Source: Pachyrhynchus sulphureomaculatus
Lineage: Eukaryota; Arthropoda; Insecta; Coleoptera; Curculionidae
Assembly: GCA_019049505.1 (NCBI GenBank)
Contig: CM032448.1
Location: 52,376,826-52,440,825, forward strand
DNA: 64,000 nucleotides
Direction: 5' to 3'
Positions within the stretch are counted from its first letter, which is position 1; each line of letters opens with the position of its first letter. Below, piece by piece: positions 19,612 to 30,594 of this stretch. The translations under genes and the position numbers were made by a program. Below the pieces are notes generated by a model. The model was not told the origin of the DNA. It saw nothing but the letters and a program-made list of their open reading frames with translations, and did no database searches.

Positions 19612-20007
19612 TTGCAACTTGGTTTGCAAATGAGGTGCTTGCTCTTAAGTAGTTGTATGTTTACTGGAAGCTGTGTGGAAGGGGCGATGAGAAGAAAGTG
19701 GTGAGAGGTAGTATGCGGAGCCAAGTCTGACCAATCAGGAATGGGGTGAGGAGCCGCAGCATTAAAGTATGTGGGGCCAAAAGTAGCCCTGACCAATCAG
19801 AGTTAAGCGGGAGGGCTCATGCGTGCGACTAGGAAATGGGGACGATCAATGCTAATGTTTTAGGATCGAAATGAACTGCACGAAATTTGCAGCGACACTG
19901 GGCCTAGACAAGGAGGTGTGGCTTAGGAGGCGCGGCTTGGGTCAAGGTCGACCAATCAGAAAAGTGGTGGGGGGTGAGGCTTAAGCCCCCAGCTCCTACT
20001 ACTAATC
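19612..20007 (-). repeat. right terminal inverted repeat of the Polinton
   Basis: Inverted copy of 1562-1957. The outermost bases CTCCTACTACTAATC end at 20007, after which J1 endonuclease coding resumes with GGTAGTGTGTCGG. Confidence 0.9.
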
Positions 20008-20550
20008 GGTAGTGTGTCGGTTCGTTTGGGTAATGTATGTCGATTAGGTTTTGTGTGATATGTCTGTGGAGTATGCGTCCGTCTCTGTTTGTGCTTCGTA
20101 TGTTGTTTCCCCAGGCAGTGTGCTTTGCGTTGAAGTCGCCAGCCACTAACTGAGGACAGTCTTTGTCAAAAAATAGATTATTTAAGTCATTGTCTGTAAG
20201 TTCTATTTGTACACGTTTGTAAATTGTCTTTAGAATCAGCGGTCCGTCCTCCATGTCAATCTGGATCGCGGTGCTCTCCAGACTGTCATTGTTTGGAACC
20301 GCCAATTCGTGGTGTTTAAGTCTGTTTTTTACGAGGATGGCTGTGCCGCCCCCGCGTTCGTCTAGTCTGTCAGTTCTGTAAGTTGTGTAGTTTTTGACGT
20401 TGTAGCGAATTCCAGGCTTAAGGAAGGTCTCTTGTAGCAGAGCTACGTCGATTCCCTCCTCGAGCAAGTAATCCGCTAGTTCGTCTTTTTTGTTAGTAAG
20501 TGAGTCGGCGTTCCATGTAATTAAGTGTAATGTCCTTGGTTTTATTTGTC
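20008..20550 (-). pseudogene. J1 ORF2 endonuclease, N-terminal part
   Basis: APE-type endonuclease of a Jockey LINE. 'LHLITWNADSL' opens the domain with the catalytic Asn, 'VALLQETFLKPG' carries the catalytic Glu, and 'LVAGDFNAKHTAWG' the GDFN core. The frame reaches 'NEPTHY' and is then cut by the Polinton. The rest of the domain is at 1389-1561. The first ATG-like codon in the open frame is well inside the domain, so the ORF2 start is upstream near 20550, directly after ORF1. Confidence 0.85.
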
Positions 20551-20558
20551 TTGTCTGT

Positions 20559-22142
20559 CTAGGTATTAAAGAAGGCTTTAAGGATGGGATTATTTTGGAT
20601 CTTGCTAGTGATGCTAGCTAGTTTTTGGTTGATTTCTTCTGACATTGTCAGAAGTTCTAACAAATTTAGTTGTTTGTTTGGAGGTGTTTGTTGTGGTGTA
20701 GGTGTGGGTGTGGGTGTTTGTGTTGTGGTTTGAGTCATATTGGCGTATGTGGTTCCCGGCACCAGCGGCTTTGAGGTGAAAGTTTTTTGTGCATTAATAT
20801 TCTTAGGATTTTTAGGGTATTTGCTGTGATTGGCAGGGTATGGGCCCTGGCAATTACAACAAACTGGGGTGGTGGTTTTAACTGCTTCACAGTTTTTGTA
20901 GTAATGCGCCCCGGCGCACCTGTAGCAGACTGGGCCGCGAAGCACCTGATTTCTGTGTGCCCGAACTTTTGGCACTTTTTACATTGTTTGATATAATTGG
21001 GATTTGTCGGTTGTTGGGTTTCAATAGTAACTGGTATGTCCACTATTGCCTCAATGTTAAATATATTTTCCTGAGATTTCGGCAGGAGAACTTTTATAAT
21101 TGGGCAGGGTTTTCTTGTCCTGCCCAATTTTAAGCGGTATATTTCCATTGGGGTGAAGCCCTGTTCAATAAGGTCATCTCTGATGGCGCTAACGCTCATT
21201 TCCATGCCGATTCCGCGAATAAATATATTTAACATTTTTTCCTCCTGCAAGAGGAAAGTGTGGTATAGTGGTTATTGTCTGTTAGATATTTAGTTACTAG
21301 TCTGTGGTTGTCTGTCGTCTTTGGCGTGATTTGAATGCCTAAATGAACTTGTTTAGGTCTATAAGCCAATTGGCACCCTAGATTTTTTAGATCTTTGGTG
21401 ATTTTCGGCCATTTTTGTACGTCCCTGATTGTAATAGGGACGGTTTTTTTCAACGTCTTGTTTGGCGTTTTCGCCAGTCGTGGTGTCCATTGCGTCATCG
21501 TTGTTTGTCTTGTTTTTTTGTTGGGTTTGGTTTATTTTGTCAGTGTTGTTTTGTTTGTTTGTTAGTTGTTTTTGGTGTGTTGAGTGGAGTTATTTTTAGT
21601 TCTTTATGTTAAGAATGTAGTGGATTCTGAACTTTTGGCGGTGCCAACGTCGGGAAGTCTGTCGTGTTTGTGGGTGTGTCTGAAATTGAAGCTTTTGGTT
21701 TTGTTTGTGTTTTTGGTTGTGTTTGTGTTTTTTGTTGTGTTGGTGTTTGTGACTTGGGTGTGGTGTTTTGTGTGAGTTCAGGTGTGGTTGTGGTGTTTTG
21801 TGTGTTTTTTTGAGTCAGTTCGTCCATCTGATGGTTCATCTTAGTCAGCATCTGCCTAAGATCTGCCATCTGGACGTTTTGTCTTTCAATTTGTGCGTTT
21901 AGGTTATTGATCGTCGCTTGAAGAGCTTCGATCGTGCGTTCTTGTTGCTCAATTATTTTTTGAGAACGTGCTTGTTCTTTTCTATCTTTGATAGAAGGAA
22001 TGTCTGTCAGTTTTTTCCGTTTTTGTGTTAGTGTTTTTGGTTTGTGTATTGTTTTGTCAAGAGAAGCTGGTGTTGCTAGTGTTGTGAAGTCAAAGGTCAT
22101 GCCTTCAAATAATGAAGTCTCACCTGATTTTGGAATATCCAT
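20559..22142 (-). pseudogene. J1 ORF1, Gag-like RNA-binding protein (frame breaks)
   Basis: The start is the ATG at 22142 ('MDIPKSGETSLFEGMTFDF'). Residues about 60-120 form a coiled coil ('QQERTIEALQATINNLNAQI'), followed by a Thr/Pro/Gln-rich linker. The middle frames (21498-21229, 21250-20735) hold an RRM-like domain ('IFIRGIGMEMSVSAIRDDL'). Then come cysteine knuckles ('CKKCQKFGHTEIRC', 'CYRCAGAHYYKNC', 'CCNCQGPYPANH'). It binds LINE RNA in the ribonucleoprotein. At least three frame changes (near 21550, 21240 and 20950) break it. Confidence 0.75.
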
Positions 22143-22441
22143 TTTTATCACTTGCACTGAAAACTACCGGTTTTTAGCACTATAGAAGAAGAGCGGTGAA
22201 GGAAGCAAAATTTTTGAGAGTTGAGCAGCTTTTTTGTAACCCTAGAGCCCTAAAAAGAGCTCTAGGAATGGCTTTCCGCTGAGAAGCGCAAAGCAGAATT
22301 TCTTTTATTAACAAATTTCTAGAACGTTTTTGCTGCTAAGACTCCCGTCTTGCTTTTGCACAGAAGATTTTTCAAACGTTTTCGGTCGACTTTGTTACCT
22401 ACTGGAGAGCACTTCATCCGTCGACGAAGGCCACGGCACAA

Positions 22442-23750
22442 CTATAATAATGAATAGAATAGAATAATTATCTCTTCTATTAATGTGAAATGTTCATTCA
22501 ATATCGATATAATAAGATCTAAAGTAATGTTAGTAAAACGTGAAACACAGTACAAACAAAACCTTCTGGTAAAACTGGAAATCTCTACAAATTCGAAGGT
22601 ATTTTTAATTCTGAGTTTGTTAAAAGTAGAAAAAGCTATTTCTAAGATAGAGGCTGTATATTCAGCAACTGGTTGTGTAGATGCTCCTACACAGGAAACG
22701 ATTGGTCTCCAAGCCATATCAGGTTTATGTATTCTAGGTAGACCGTAATATTTAGGGTAAATACCATTATAAGTTGTCAGTGTACGAGCAGTTGCTTCAT
22801 CCAAAAACATCTTTTAATGATTTTATTAATTTATTGCATTTTATTTCTACTTTTAAAGTGGGATCATAATGTACTATTTCATAGGTAGTATCATTTTGAA
22901 ATAGCGAATGTGATTTCTCAAGATAGGAAGTTTTTGACATAGCAACGGTAACGTTGCCGTTATCAGACCTAGTAATGATTACATCAGGATGATTTTTTAA
23001 GAAATTGTATGTTTCCTTTTCTAATTTATAGGTGATTAAACTTTTGTTTTTATGTGATTACATAACTAGTAATTAAGTTTACAGCCCTTGCACCAATACA
23101 GTTTTGTTTATGTGGGGGGACATAATTAATTAATTCCTCTACCTCAGATAGTAGACTAAACATATTGATATCTTTGTTAGATATTGTGAGCCTGAACTTG
23201 GGACCAAGGGCTAGAAACTCTTTTATATTAGGTGGTATTTCAACATCAGAAACATTTTTTGTCCTTTTGTCTTTTCCCATATTAAATTAATGGAATTTCT
23301 TTTTTAAAAATTCTATTTTTTTAAAACTACTTTTTTTATTTTTGTTAAACAAAAATTTATATTTGTAACGTTGATAAAAAAATGAAATCATCAAAAATAT
23401 GAAATGTACCGATTAGTGTCAGAGATATATAACTTATGGAAATTGGTTGTTACCTGTTGTGTTACGGTTTCCAGTCTGGTTACATTGTTGTTCGATATTC
23501 TCTGTGGTATTCTCGAAAGTCTCCTTATGTTATACTCAAGAAAACGAGGTGTAACTTTTGTTCAACGACATTCTAGAAAAAATATTCGTCTGTTTCTCTG
23601 AGATGCCAGTTTTTTATTAATATTATCGTACGCTTTCATGTTTTTAACCACATATGGCCCGAACGTCTCAGATATTCGTCTGTAGAAGGTTCCTATTTTT
23701 AAAGCACTATAATAAGAAAGAGGCAATAACAGGGCACTGGTAACAAACAA
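22442..23750 (-). pseudogene. Penelope-like element A, N-terminal and early RT part, decayed
   Basis: Minus-strand fragments of one PLE protein in order. 23750-23562 ends in 'KLASQRNRRIFFLEC', the PLE N-terminal block. 23280-23050 contains 'IPPNIKEFLALGPKFRL', the block before the RT. 22810-22442 contains 'YYGLPRIHKPDMAWRPIVSC' and 'STQPVAEYTASILEIAFS', the first RT blocks. Many stops and shifts separate them. The sequence ends at 22441, where LINE J1 begins; the remaining RT and GIY-YIG part should lie beyond the left window edge. Confidence 0.75.
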
Positions 23751-24352
23751 TCGGAAGTTTAACTATAGGGGAACGCCCTTATGAGGAGAAGAGATGAGCA
23801 ATCAAAGATCTATAGGCTCCAGTGTTTGTTTTTATTTTTTGTTATCAAGCTTTCGCTGCCCAATTTGTAGCCTCTTCTGGATACTGAAATGCAAACAAGG
23901 TACAGAAAAACAAAGTTAAGACGTTCGTTATGATATGTGATGTATAAATTTATAAAGTTGTATAAGAAATTACTTACAAAATTCAGCAGTTAATTTATCG
24001 CTGGTGATATAAAATTAAATTTGCGTTTCGTTGGCCAGGTAGTAAGTATAATCACAATAAACATGACAAAAGGACACTTAGAGAATTACACAGGTATCAG
24101 AAAATAAAATTACTGTCCTTGGTGATAATACTGGTTATATAGTGCCTTAAAACTATCCTTAATTACCTAAGATTATGTTAATCGTTTTATTATAATATTT
24201 ACTGGCCAAGTTATTTTAAATATGTAAATCTGTGGTACTATTTCAGAGAACTAATAAAGATTAAGTAAGGGTGAGTGGTTTAAGTCTACCTGTTCATTTA
24301 ATAATAGATTGGAGTTTTTTCGTTTGTTAATTTCAAGACGTTCAAGCATATT
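23751..24352. other. AT-rich spacer between two Penelope-like copies
   Basis: No supported gene. It is presumably the 3' flank and pseudo-LTR of PLE-B and the leader of PLE-A. I see no clear repeat boundary. Confidence 0.4.
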
Positions 24353-25317
24353 TCATTTTTTAGATTTATTTTCTACATGTAGGATTTTCAATGTATCATC
24401 AGAATTGTGGGATTCGTTTATTATATGGATTGCGTAATATGAATTGTTCTTGTTTTTTAAATAACTATGTTTATGTTCTTTAATGCGAGTTTCAAAAGAT
24501 CTACCAGTTTGTCCTACGTAGGTTTTAGTACAAGATCCACAATTTAATAAATAAACTCCTGATTTTATGGATTTATTAGATTTAGTTTTGTTATTCGAAA
24601 TTATATTCCCTAAGGTATTACTGGTTTTAAATGCTATTTTATTGTTCTTTTTTGTTAAATGTTTTGAAATCGTTCTAGTTATTTTCCCTGTGTATGTGAG
24701 TGTGCTAAATTTTCCTTTTTTGTCATTAATGGTGGGATAAATTAGAGAGATTGCTTGTTTAAATGATTTTTTATTCAAGATATTATCTATATTGCTAGGG
24801 TCATATCCATTATTAATTGTTGTTTGTTTGATTATGTTGAATTCTTTTTTAAAATTAGTTTTAGTCATAGGAATATGTAACAATCCATATACGAAAGAGT
24901 TAAAAGCTGCCATTTTGTGAGTATAAAGGTGGGACAAACTATTGTGTTTAACTGTGTCAGTATATAAAAGCTTGTGAAAAATCGAGAAATCGTGTTTACT
25001 GTTCACTTTATAGATATGTCTAAGAAATTTATAGAGTTATTGGTTTCTAATTCTAAGGTGAATTTAATGTTAGGATGCAAATTATTTAGGAAGTTAAGGA
25101 AGATTTTTAGTTGTCTATCGGTCCCCGTGAAACAGGAAATGATATCAACATATCTATGCCAGTAAACAATATTTTTGCTTACAGCGTTTTGATGAATTTT
25201 TAGTTCTAAATGATCCATGAAAATTTCCGCTAGTAAAGGGCTTAAAGGATTACCCATTATTAGACCTTCTTTAGATGTATAAAAGTTATCGTTGAATTCA
25301 AAATTTGATCCAAGCAC
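24353..25317 (-). pseudogene. PLE-B reverse transcriptase palm and GIY-YIG endonuclease
   Basis: The RT part (25317-25003) shows 'EGLIMGNPLSPLLAEIFM', a hallmark of Penelope RT. The catalytic block reads 'HRYVDIISCF', so the second Asp of YVDD appears to be lost. 'NNSINFLDISI' follows. The next frame (25006-24353) holds the nuclease: 'SGVYLLNCGSC..TYVGQTG' (GVY..YVG form of GIY-YIG), the catalytic Arg in 'RSFETRIKEHKH' and a downstream 'AIHIINESHN' block. Nuclease motifs look complete. A 1-base overlap shift joins the two frames. Confidence 0.8.
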
Positions 25318-25609
25318 GTCGTAAGTGAATCTAAAATATCCCGTTTAATAATTTCGTTTATTTTATTCTTGATTAAGAGTCTATCTACTAATTCTAACTT
25401 CATAGGATGGGATACTAGGAAATAAGTTTTGTACATCAAATAAGATAATTCTAGAATTTTCTGGTAAGTTAATGTTTTTAACTTTATCTATTAGTTTATA
25501 AGTGTTGGATATACTATATATCGGTTTAAATTTGTAAAGTTGTCGTAGTAAAAGGATGAGTTTTTGTGATAATTTGATTGATGGTGCCGTAACAAAAGAT
25601 ATAACTGGT

Positions 25610-26394
25610 CTAATAATCCTTTTTATGTAATTTAATTGGTGAATATAATTTTGGAGCTTGTGAGTTCATTAATGTTAAAGTACTTTTTTCAAAATCATTG
25701 AAAATTGTGAGATCTTTCAAAGTAGATTTTATTAGTTTTTGGTAGACTTTTGTTGGGTCATTATTTAATATTTGAAATTTGTTTGTATTAAGAAAAGAAA
25801 GAGTTATATATTGTTTCCTAGAAATAGCTACCACAGACTTACCCGTATCAGCTCTAGTGAATATTATGTTGTTTTCTTTGGCTTTCGTTTTCATCGATAC
25901 TGCTGTTTTCTGTCCTCTAACTTGTCTTGGTTGTGGTTGTTCGAACAATTTTTTTTTAATCTTGTTGGCTATCAGGTATTTAAAATGTGGATCTTCATTA
26001 GATAAAGTTAATTCACATTCAACTCTGAGGATTTCTCTTGATTTTTGGATATCCTTAGCTTTTAAATTATACTGTAAGCCTTTTTCAAGTAGTCCTGATT
26101 TCTCTTCTGTGAATGTTGAGTTAGTAAGATTAACAAATCTCTTGTAAATGCACGGTCAGTGAAGTGTTTGGTTTCTGGCTCTATTGTCAGGATTTTCTGT
26201 TTGTTGGTTGTTATGAGGGTGTGAAGTTTTTTGTTTTGTGCATTGAATTTTTTGGTAATTATAGAATTTACTTGTTCTCTGACTTTCCTATCGAAGACAT
26301 CAAATTCAATATTTGTTGATCTATGAGCAATTTCAGTATGTATTACTTTAAGATATATGTTGTAGTTATCCCTTTTACTATATTGTATTTTCAT
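25610..26394 (-). pseudogene. PLE-B N-terminal and finger region
   Basis: Two frames. 26394-26062 has 'NAQNKKLHTLITTNKQKI', a charged helical domain typical upstream of the PLE RT. 25948-25610 has 'TRADTGKSVVAISRKQYI' and 'APKLYSPIKLHKKD', which match the 'YGLPKIHK' substrate-strand block of PLE RTs. Frames between 25317 and 25610 are shifted. Confidence 0.65.
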
Positions 26395-26530
26395 ATCTTC
26401 AAGTACCCACCTATTAAGTCCAGCTTATTGTGCAAGTTTAGCGGCTTTAGACTGATTATTTGTTTTAAGGCACATATATTTAGGATAAACTCTAAACTGT
26501 GTACACTGTTTTAAAAAAACCAAATATTCT

Positions 26531-27156
26531 GTGGGCAAATTCTAGTTTTCAGTAGCAGTTTGAAATACCACAAGGCTAAAAAGCTCGTTGAAGCTTCAAT
26601 AATATCTTTGATTGTGTTAGCCGATACTTGTTGGAAATTCATAATAAAATTATATAAAAACAATACTATGTTTTAATTTCCAATATAGCCAATTATTATT
26701 ATTACAACAATTTGGTCCAGTTTTAATTCTACTGAAATTTTTTTAAAATTACACTGCTAGTTCTGCCTGTATTAAGGTTGAAAACTTGAGTTTTCAGAGA
26801 TTTCGTTGTAATGTTCACCATTGTTTTCTAATTTACAAGATTTTTAATATAAGTGTTGGATGATCGATTACATGTTCCTCTCTTTTACATTCATCAAAAA
26901 TCTTTGTCTTAATGATAGTGTTAATTATTAAGGTTTTGTTTTGAATTACTTTCATTTTACTTATGTTTCTACTCTTAACAATAGTACAATACTTAGATCT
27001 CTAAGGTTACATGGGTTACTTATAATTTCGTAACATAGGTATAATTTACTTAATCTAATACAAAGGGTTTTTGAGAAATACATGTGTCTGTTTTTTAAAA
27101 TATATTGACTAGGTAGTGTTACATAATTATGTCTGTTGAAAATTACAGGATAACCC
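26531..27156. other. gene-free AT-rich stretch
   Basis: No ORF with recognisable content on either strand. It probably comprises the 5' leader of PLE-B and the decayed 3' end of the errantivirus G2. I could not recognise an LTR. Confidence 0.4.
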
Positions 27157-27166
27157 TTTGATAGTT

Positions 27167-27382
27167 TTTTTTTGTTTGTTTGTTTTGTCGCTTTGAGACA
27201 AGTCCCATTTAGCCATGAGTTTTTAAATTATTTGTAAGGCAGTCCAGTATAATCTTAAACCTAACTTAACCTAAACACACAATACACACATATGTACAAG
27301 GAACAACTCACAAACACCCAGCCGTCACACGGAATCGAACCGCTGCCCTCTCGAACAACAGCAGGCAAATCGGTCCAGCGCT
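27167..27382 (-). mobile_element. tRNA-derived SINE (216 bp) with 10-bp target duplication
   Basis: A perfect RNA polymerase III B box GGTTCGATTCC lies on the minus strand at 27331-27341. The element ends with CAAACAAACAAAAAAAAA at about 27167-27186. TTTGATAGTT flanks it at 27157-27166 and 27383-27392. The sequence begins AGCGCTGGACCGATTTGCC, the middle of a tRNA-like head, so the A box is missing and this copy is 5' truncated. It inserted into the decayed errantivirus region. Confidence 0.82.
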
Positions 27383-27854
27383 TTTGATAGTTGTAATTTG
27401 TTGAATACAATGTTGCTACTCTTAATACGAAGACTATTTCTTCTTGAGCAATAAAAGTGTCCAAATATTTAATATTTCGAAATAGAATAAATCTGAGAAA
27501 AGTAATTTGAGGGTTTTATGAAGGTGAATGATATCCTGTTGTGTTAAAATGAATAAATTGTTTTCATCATGCGTGTAATTGTGTTAAGTATCTTCGAAAG
27601 AAATTATTCTAATGAGTTTACTGTAAATATTTCTAATAGAAAAGCTTGTTGTATATTTACTTCAGCTAATATTTTCTAATTGGGTATTAATTTTCTTGAT
27701 ATTTTCGGATGTTATTAAACTATGTATTTGTTTTAATTTTTTTTCAAGCTTAAATAAGACCGATGAGGTGCGAGTGTTTATATTGTTCATAATGTCATTT
27801 AAATCATTTTGGTCTAAATTTCCTGTAACGTATTTAACTGTGGTACCTAAAACA

Positions 27855-28136
27855 TTAAAAATAGCTCTTTTTTCTAGTATGTTTGATTAGTGTTAAATCG
27901 TCTTGCATGTTTTCGATTTTGCTTTCTAAACATTTTAGAAGGTGAAAGTCATTATTGTTTGAATCGATTGTTAAAGATAAGAAGTAACAATTATTGACTG
28001 CGGTTTGACCACTGATAGCTAAATTAGATATGAAGATAACTATTAAGATAAAAATTAACTCATTTTTTTTTTTATTGTTAATCGCTTGCATTTGAAGGTC
28101 CTGGCCGTTGACCATCGATGTCGGGACCGTTATCAA
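27855..28136 (-). pseudogene. G2 env-like N-terminal fragment
   Basis: A 93-residue frame with a hydrophobic segment ('LIFILIVIFISNLAISG') that looks like a signal peptide preceded by about 28 residues. It lies downstream of the integrase, where an errantivirus env begins. After 27855 only broken frames are seen. Confidence 0.5.
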
Positions 28137-28266
28137 AAACCTGTAAAGAAATTTGCTTTTATAGTCTTAAGATTTTTTGTATGAAAAGTTTGATTTCTAT
28201 TATTTATTTTATTAGTTAGTTCAACTTGTTTTTGAAATTAAATGTTTATAGGGTGATAATTGGGTT

Positions 28267-28932
28267 TTAATTTGGTATCCCGAGTATTAGAAAATTTTGT
28301 GTATATCTTTCGTCCGACAATAAAGAGATCTTTTCTTTATTTTGGTCCCTTTTTTCAAGTATTTTTTGCTCTTTATTTCTACTTTTGTTGTATATTAACT
28401 TGTAGAAAGGGAGTAGGTCTTGTTTCCTTTTGATATTATAATGTTGGTTTAAATTTAAGTCTAAATCTATTTCATGCGATTTTAAGTTGTCATAAGAGCC
28501 ATATAATAAGGTAATTGGGGTACAGCCTGTCGTAGAATGCACGCTTTGATTATATATTAATAAAGCGATGATAATAAGGTCATTTAGCAAATCATTCATG
28601 TGATCTTAAGTTTTTCAATAAGTGTGTTGTGGAATCGTTCCAGAGGTGACAAAGAATTTGGATTATTGGCGGTAGTTGTATGGTACACAATTTTGAATAA
28701 GTTGCAAAATTCTTTTGAATGTTTCCTTATCAAATTCATTTTCACTAGTTATTTTTGAAGTTATATTATTGTGTGAAAAGTAATGACGAAGTATATTAAT
28801 AACTGAAATTGCGTCCTTTGTTTTAATTTCATAAGCTTGTGCGTATTTGCTAAATAAATCTATAATAGTTAGATACATTGCCTTTTCTACAGAAAATATC
28901 AATAAAAATATGCTCGAATGGTCTTTTAGCAA
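28267..28932 (-). pseudogene. G2 integrase fragments
   Basis: 28932-28663 contains 'IIDLFSKYAQAYEIKTKDAI', the block that follows the first catalytic Asp. Where the second Asp and its context should be, it reads 'TSENEFDKETF'. 28599-28267 contains 'YNQSVHSTTGCTPITLLYG', the conserved block after the catalytic Glu. A frame break separates them. The Glu-containing segment lies in the gap (near 28620). Confidence 0.7.
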
Positions 28933-29607
28933 TTAGGGAACCGAATAAAGAGATTTTATATGGGTTCTTTCGTATTTTACTCCAAGGCAAGTGTTACACC
29001 GGTTAATATAGTAGTAATTATTGCTAAAATTTTGTCTGTCCACAAATTTTTCTCCAAAAGTTCTTAGGTTTCGTTGATCCGTTATGTCTTCTTTCGTGAT
29101 ATCCCTTTAACTTTTCTTTTAAATCTGTTTGTGATACTTTCTTTGGAGCGAAGTTAGTTTTTACAAATTTTAAATTGTCATTGAAGTAGGTTTGTAATAT
29201 AGAAACAAATATTAATTCAATCGAGGAGTTATAAAAATATGTTCCGTAATTATTATTGGGTTTTATATATTGTTTTAAGAATAAACTTGACAGTCTTCTT
29301 CTGAACCGTTCCTTATGGTTAAATTAAATTTATTTCTTTCAACAATGTCCTGGTTCTATTTATCTCCGTTTTTAATAATTACGTCAGATTTAAAGCAGTG
29401 GATATTTTTATCTGAAATAGGTAGTTCACATATAGGGTTTTCATTGGCTGAGTAGATGGTAATGTCGTCGTCTCTATTCGAGGGTAAATCGGCTTGGTTA
29501 TCTTCACCATTTAATATTTCATCTGCATCTTCTAGTGGTAGTTCTACGTCGGAGTCAACGTTAGATATTAAGGTTAGTTCAGGTTAGGGTGGTAATTGCA
29601 TTTATTT

Positions 29608-29790
29608 CTATGTGGCTTTTTTATGTTTAATATCGAAATTATGTTCTAACCTTAATTTCCATCTAATTAACCTTTGATTTGGTGCTTTAATAGAGAATAG
29701 CCAAACGAGAGGTTTGTTATCAGTTTCTATAATAAATTTTTGTCCAAATAGGTATGGTCTGAAATATTTGCACGAGTCAACAATCGCCAA
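29608..29790 (-). pseudogene. G2 RNase H fragment
   Basis: 'YFRPYLFGQKFIIETDNKPL' with 'TDNKPLVWL' is the TDH/N.PL RNase H core of Ty3/gypsy pol, followed by 'LIRWKLRLEHNFDIKHKK'. The preceding RT core (29800-30360) is too broken to give a frame. Confidence 0.7.
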
Positions 29791-30368
29791 TAATTCTTTC
29801 TCGATAGTCGAAAATTCTTTTTGGGCTGTATTTAATGTACGTGAATGAAACGAAATCGGATGACCTTTTTAAAAAGGAATTGAACCAATGGCTACGTTGC
29901 TAGCATCGGTAGTTAACTAAAAAGTATTGGTATCGTCTGGATAAGCTATTATAGGGGCAATACAGATAATTTGTTTACATAATTCAAAAGCCTCTTTATA
30001 TGAGCTGTCGTTAGTATTAATTTTTTCTCCGTTTTAAATGCACTTGGTGAAAGGTTTAGTTATATGAACGAAATTTGGTATAAATTTACGATAGTAACCT
30101 AAAAAGCCTAAAAACGACGTGGGTATAGGGAAATTTAGAATGTGGTTTAATTTTATCTTCATTAAGTTTGATACCTTCGGTGGGTATTACGGGTCCTAAA
30201 AAGAGAATTTCCTTTCCCAAAAATTCTAACTTATCTATGTGAACCTTCTCCCAAAATATTGACATTTTACCAAATTTTCTAGGATTTGTTCTGTACGTGA
30301 CAATGGATACTAGTCCTCTATAGTTCTCTCATTTAGTTTGCAGAATCTATGACCATACGTCATTTCTT

Positions 30369-30572
30369 TTAACCTGAAGCGTCAAGTTTTTTTGGGGCTA
30401 TCCATACTTGGTTTTTAATTTTCTGTTTCGAATGGTAAGGGTATCTAAAATATTTAGTTCTCAAATAATGGTTAGGTACATTACACGAAGTTAGTTTTTC
30501 ATTAGGATTATAAAATGCATGCTTAAATTTATAGTACAATTTTAACATTTTGGATTTATCTTCCTTGTTCAT
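30369..30572 (-). pseudogene. G2 reverse transcriptase N-terminal fragment
   Basis: 'NQVWIAPKKLDASG' matches the 'PVWIVPKKADASG' entry block of the related intact copy (38890). The upstream part aligns with the pre-RT region. The frame stops at 30369. Confidence 0.6.
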
Positions 30573-30594
30573 ATGCGTAGTTATAAATACTTCG

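Larger units (their letters stand above)
1562..20007. mobile_element. Polinton/Maverick DNA transposon (18.4 kb) with inverted termini
   Basis: A stretch bounded by near-identical inverted repeats (1562-1957 and 19612-20007) that interrupts a LINE endonuclease. It carries the Polinton marker set: retroviral-type integrase with chromodomain, protein-primed family B DNA polymerase, double-jelly-roll major capsid protein and penton-like minor capsid protein. Genes are arranged as a minus block (2717-5492), a plus block (5668-8459), a minus block (8606-17987) and a single plus gene (18623-19207), with another plus gene next to the left terminus (1982-2654). I could not find the FtsK/HerA-type packaging ATPase or the adenovirus-like protease usual in the group. 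Classical Polintons give a 6-bp target duplication; here only a shared GGT is visible. The copy is damaged by two insertions and many frame breaks, so it cannot be active as it stands. Confidence 0.9.
20008..22440 (-). mobile_element. 5' half of Jockey-type LINE J1
   Basis: Contains the 5' leader (about 22143-22440), ORF1 and the start of ORF2. The 5' end is near 22440, where Penelope-like RT sequence begins abruptly, so J1 inserted into PLE-A. The Polinton later inserted into J1. Confidence 0.8.
24353..26530 (-). mobile_element. Penelope-like element B with RT and GIY-YIG nuclease, decayed
   Basis: The element is oriented minus. From its 5' side: a block near 26500 similar to the 'YPKYMCLKTNNQ' opening; 26394-26062 (N-terminal domain); 25948-25610 ('IIFTRADTGKSVVAISRKQY', the pre-RT and finger region); 25317-25003 (RT palm); 25006-24353 (linker and GIY-YIG). 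Frames are broken between these pieces. PLEs use a telomerase-related RT with this nuclease to insert. Confidence 0.82.
27393..30580 (-). mobile_element. decayed errantivirus (Ty3/gypsy) copy G2
   Basis: Fragments occur in the order RT N-terminus (30572-30369), RNase H (29790-29608), integrase (28932-28267) and env start (28136-27855). This is the normal 5' to 3' order on the minus strand. They resemble the younger copy at 34527-40767 in sequence, so G2 is an old relative. No LTR could be recognised at either side. Confidence 0.78.

Noticed and set aside
1562..20007. Endogenous bidnavirus or adenovirus
   Set aside because: The integrase, long inverted termini and capsid type together indicate a Polinton. 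Bidnaviruses carry only the polymerase from this set and lack the double-jelly-roll capsid.
27331..27341. A functional tRNA gene
   Set aside because: There is a B box but no A box or acceptor stem; the A-rich tail and flanking duplication fit a SINE.
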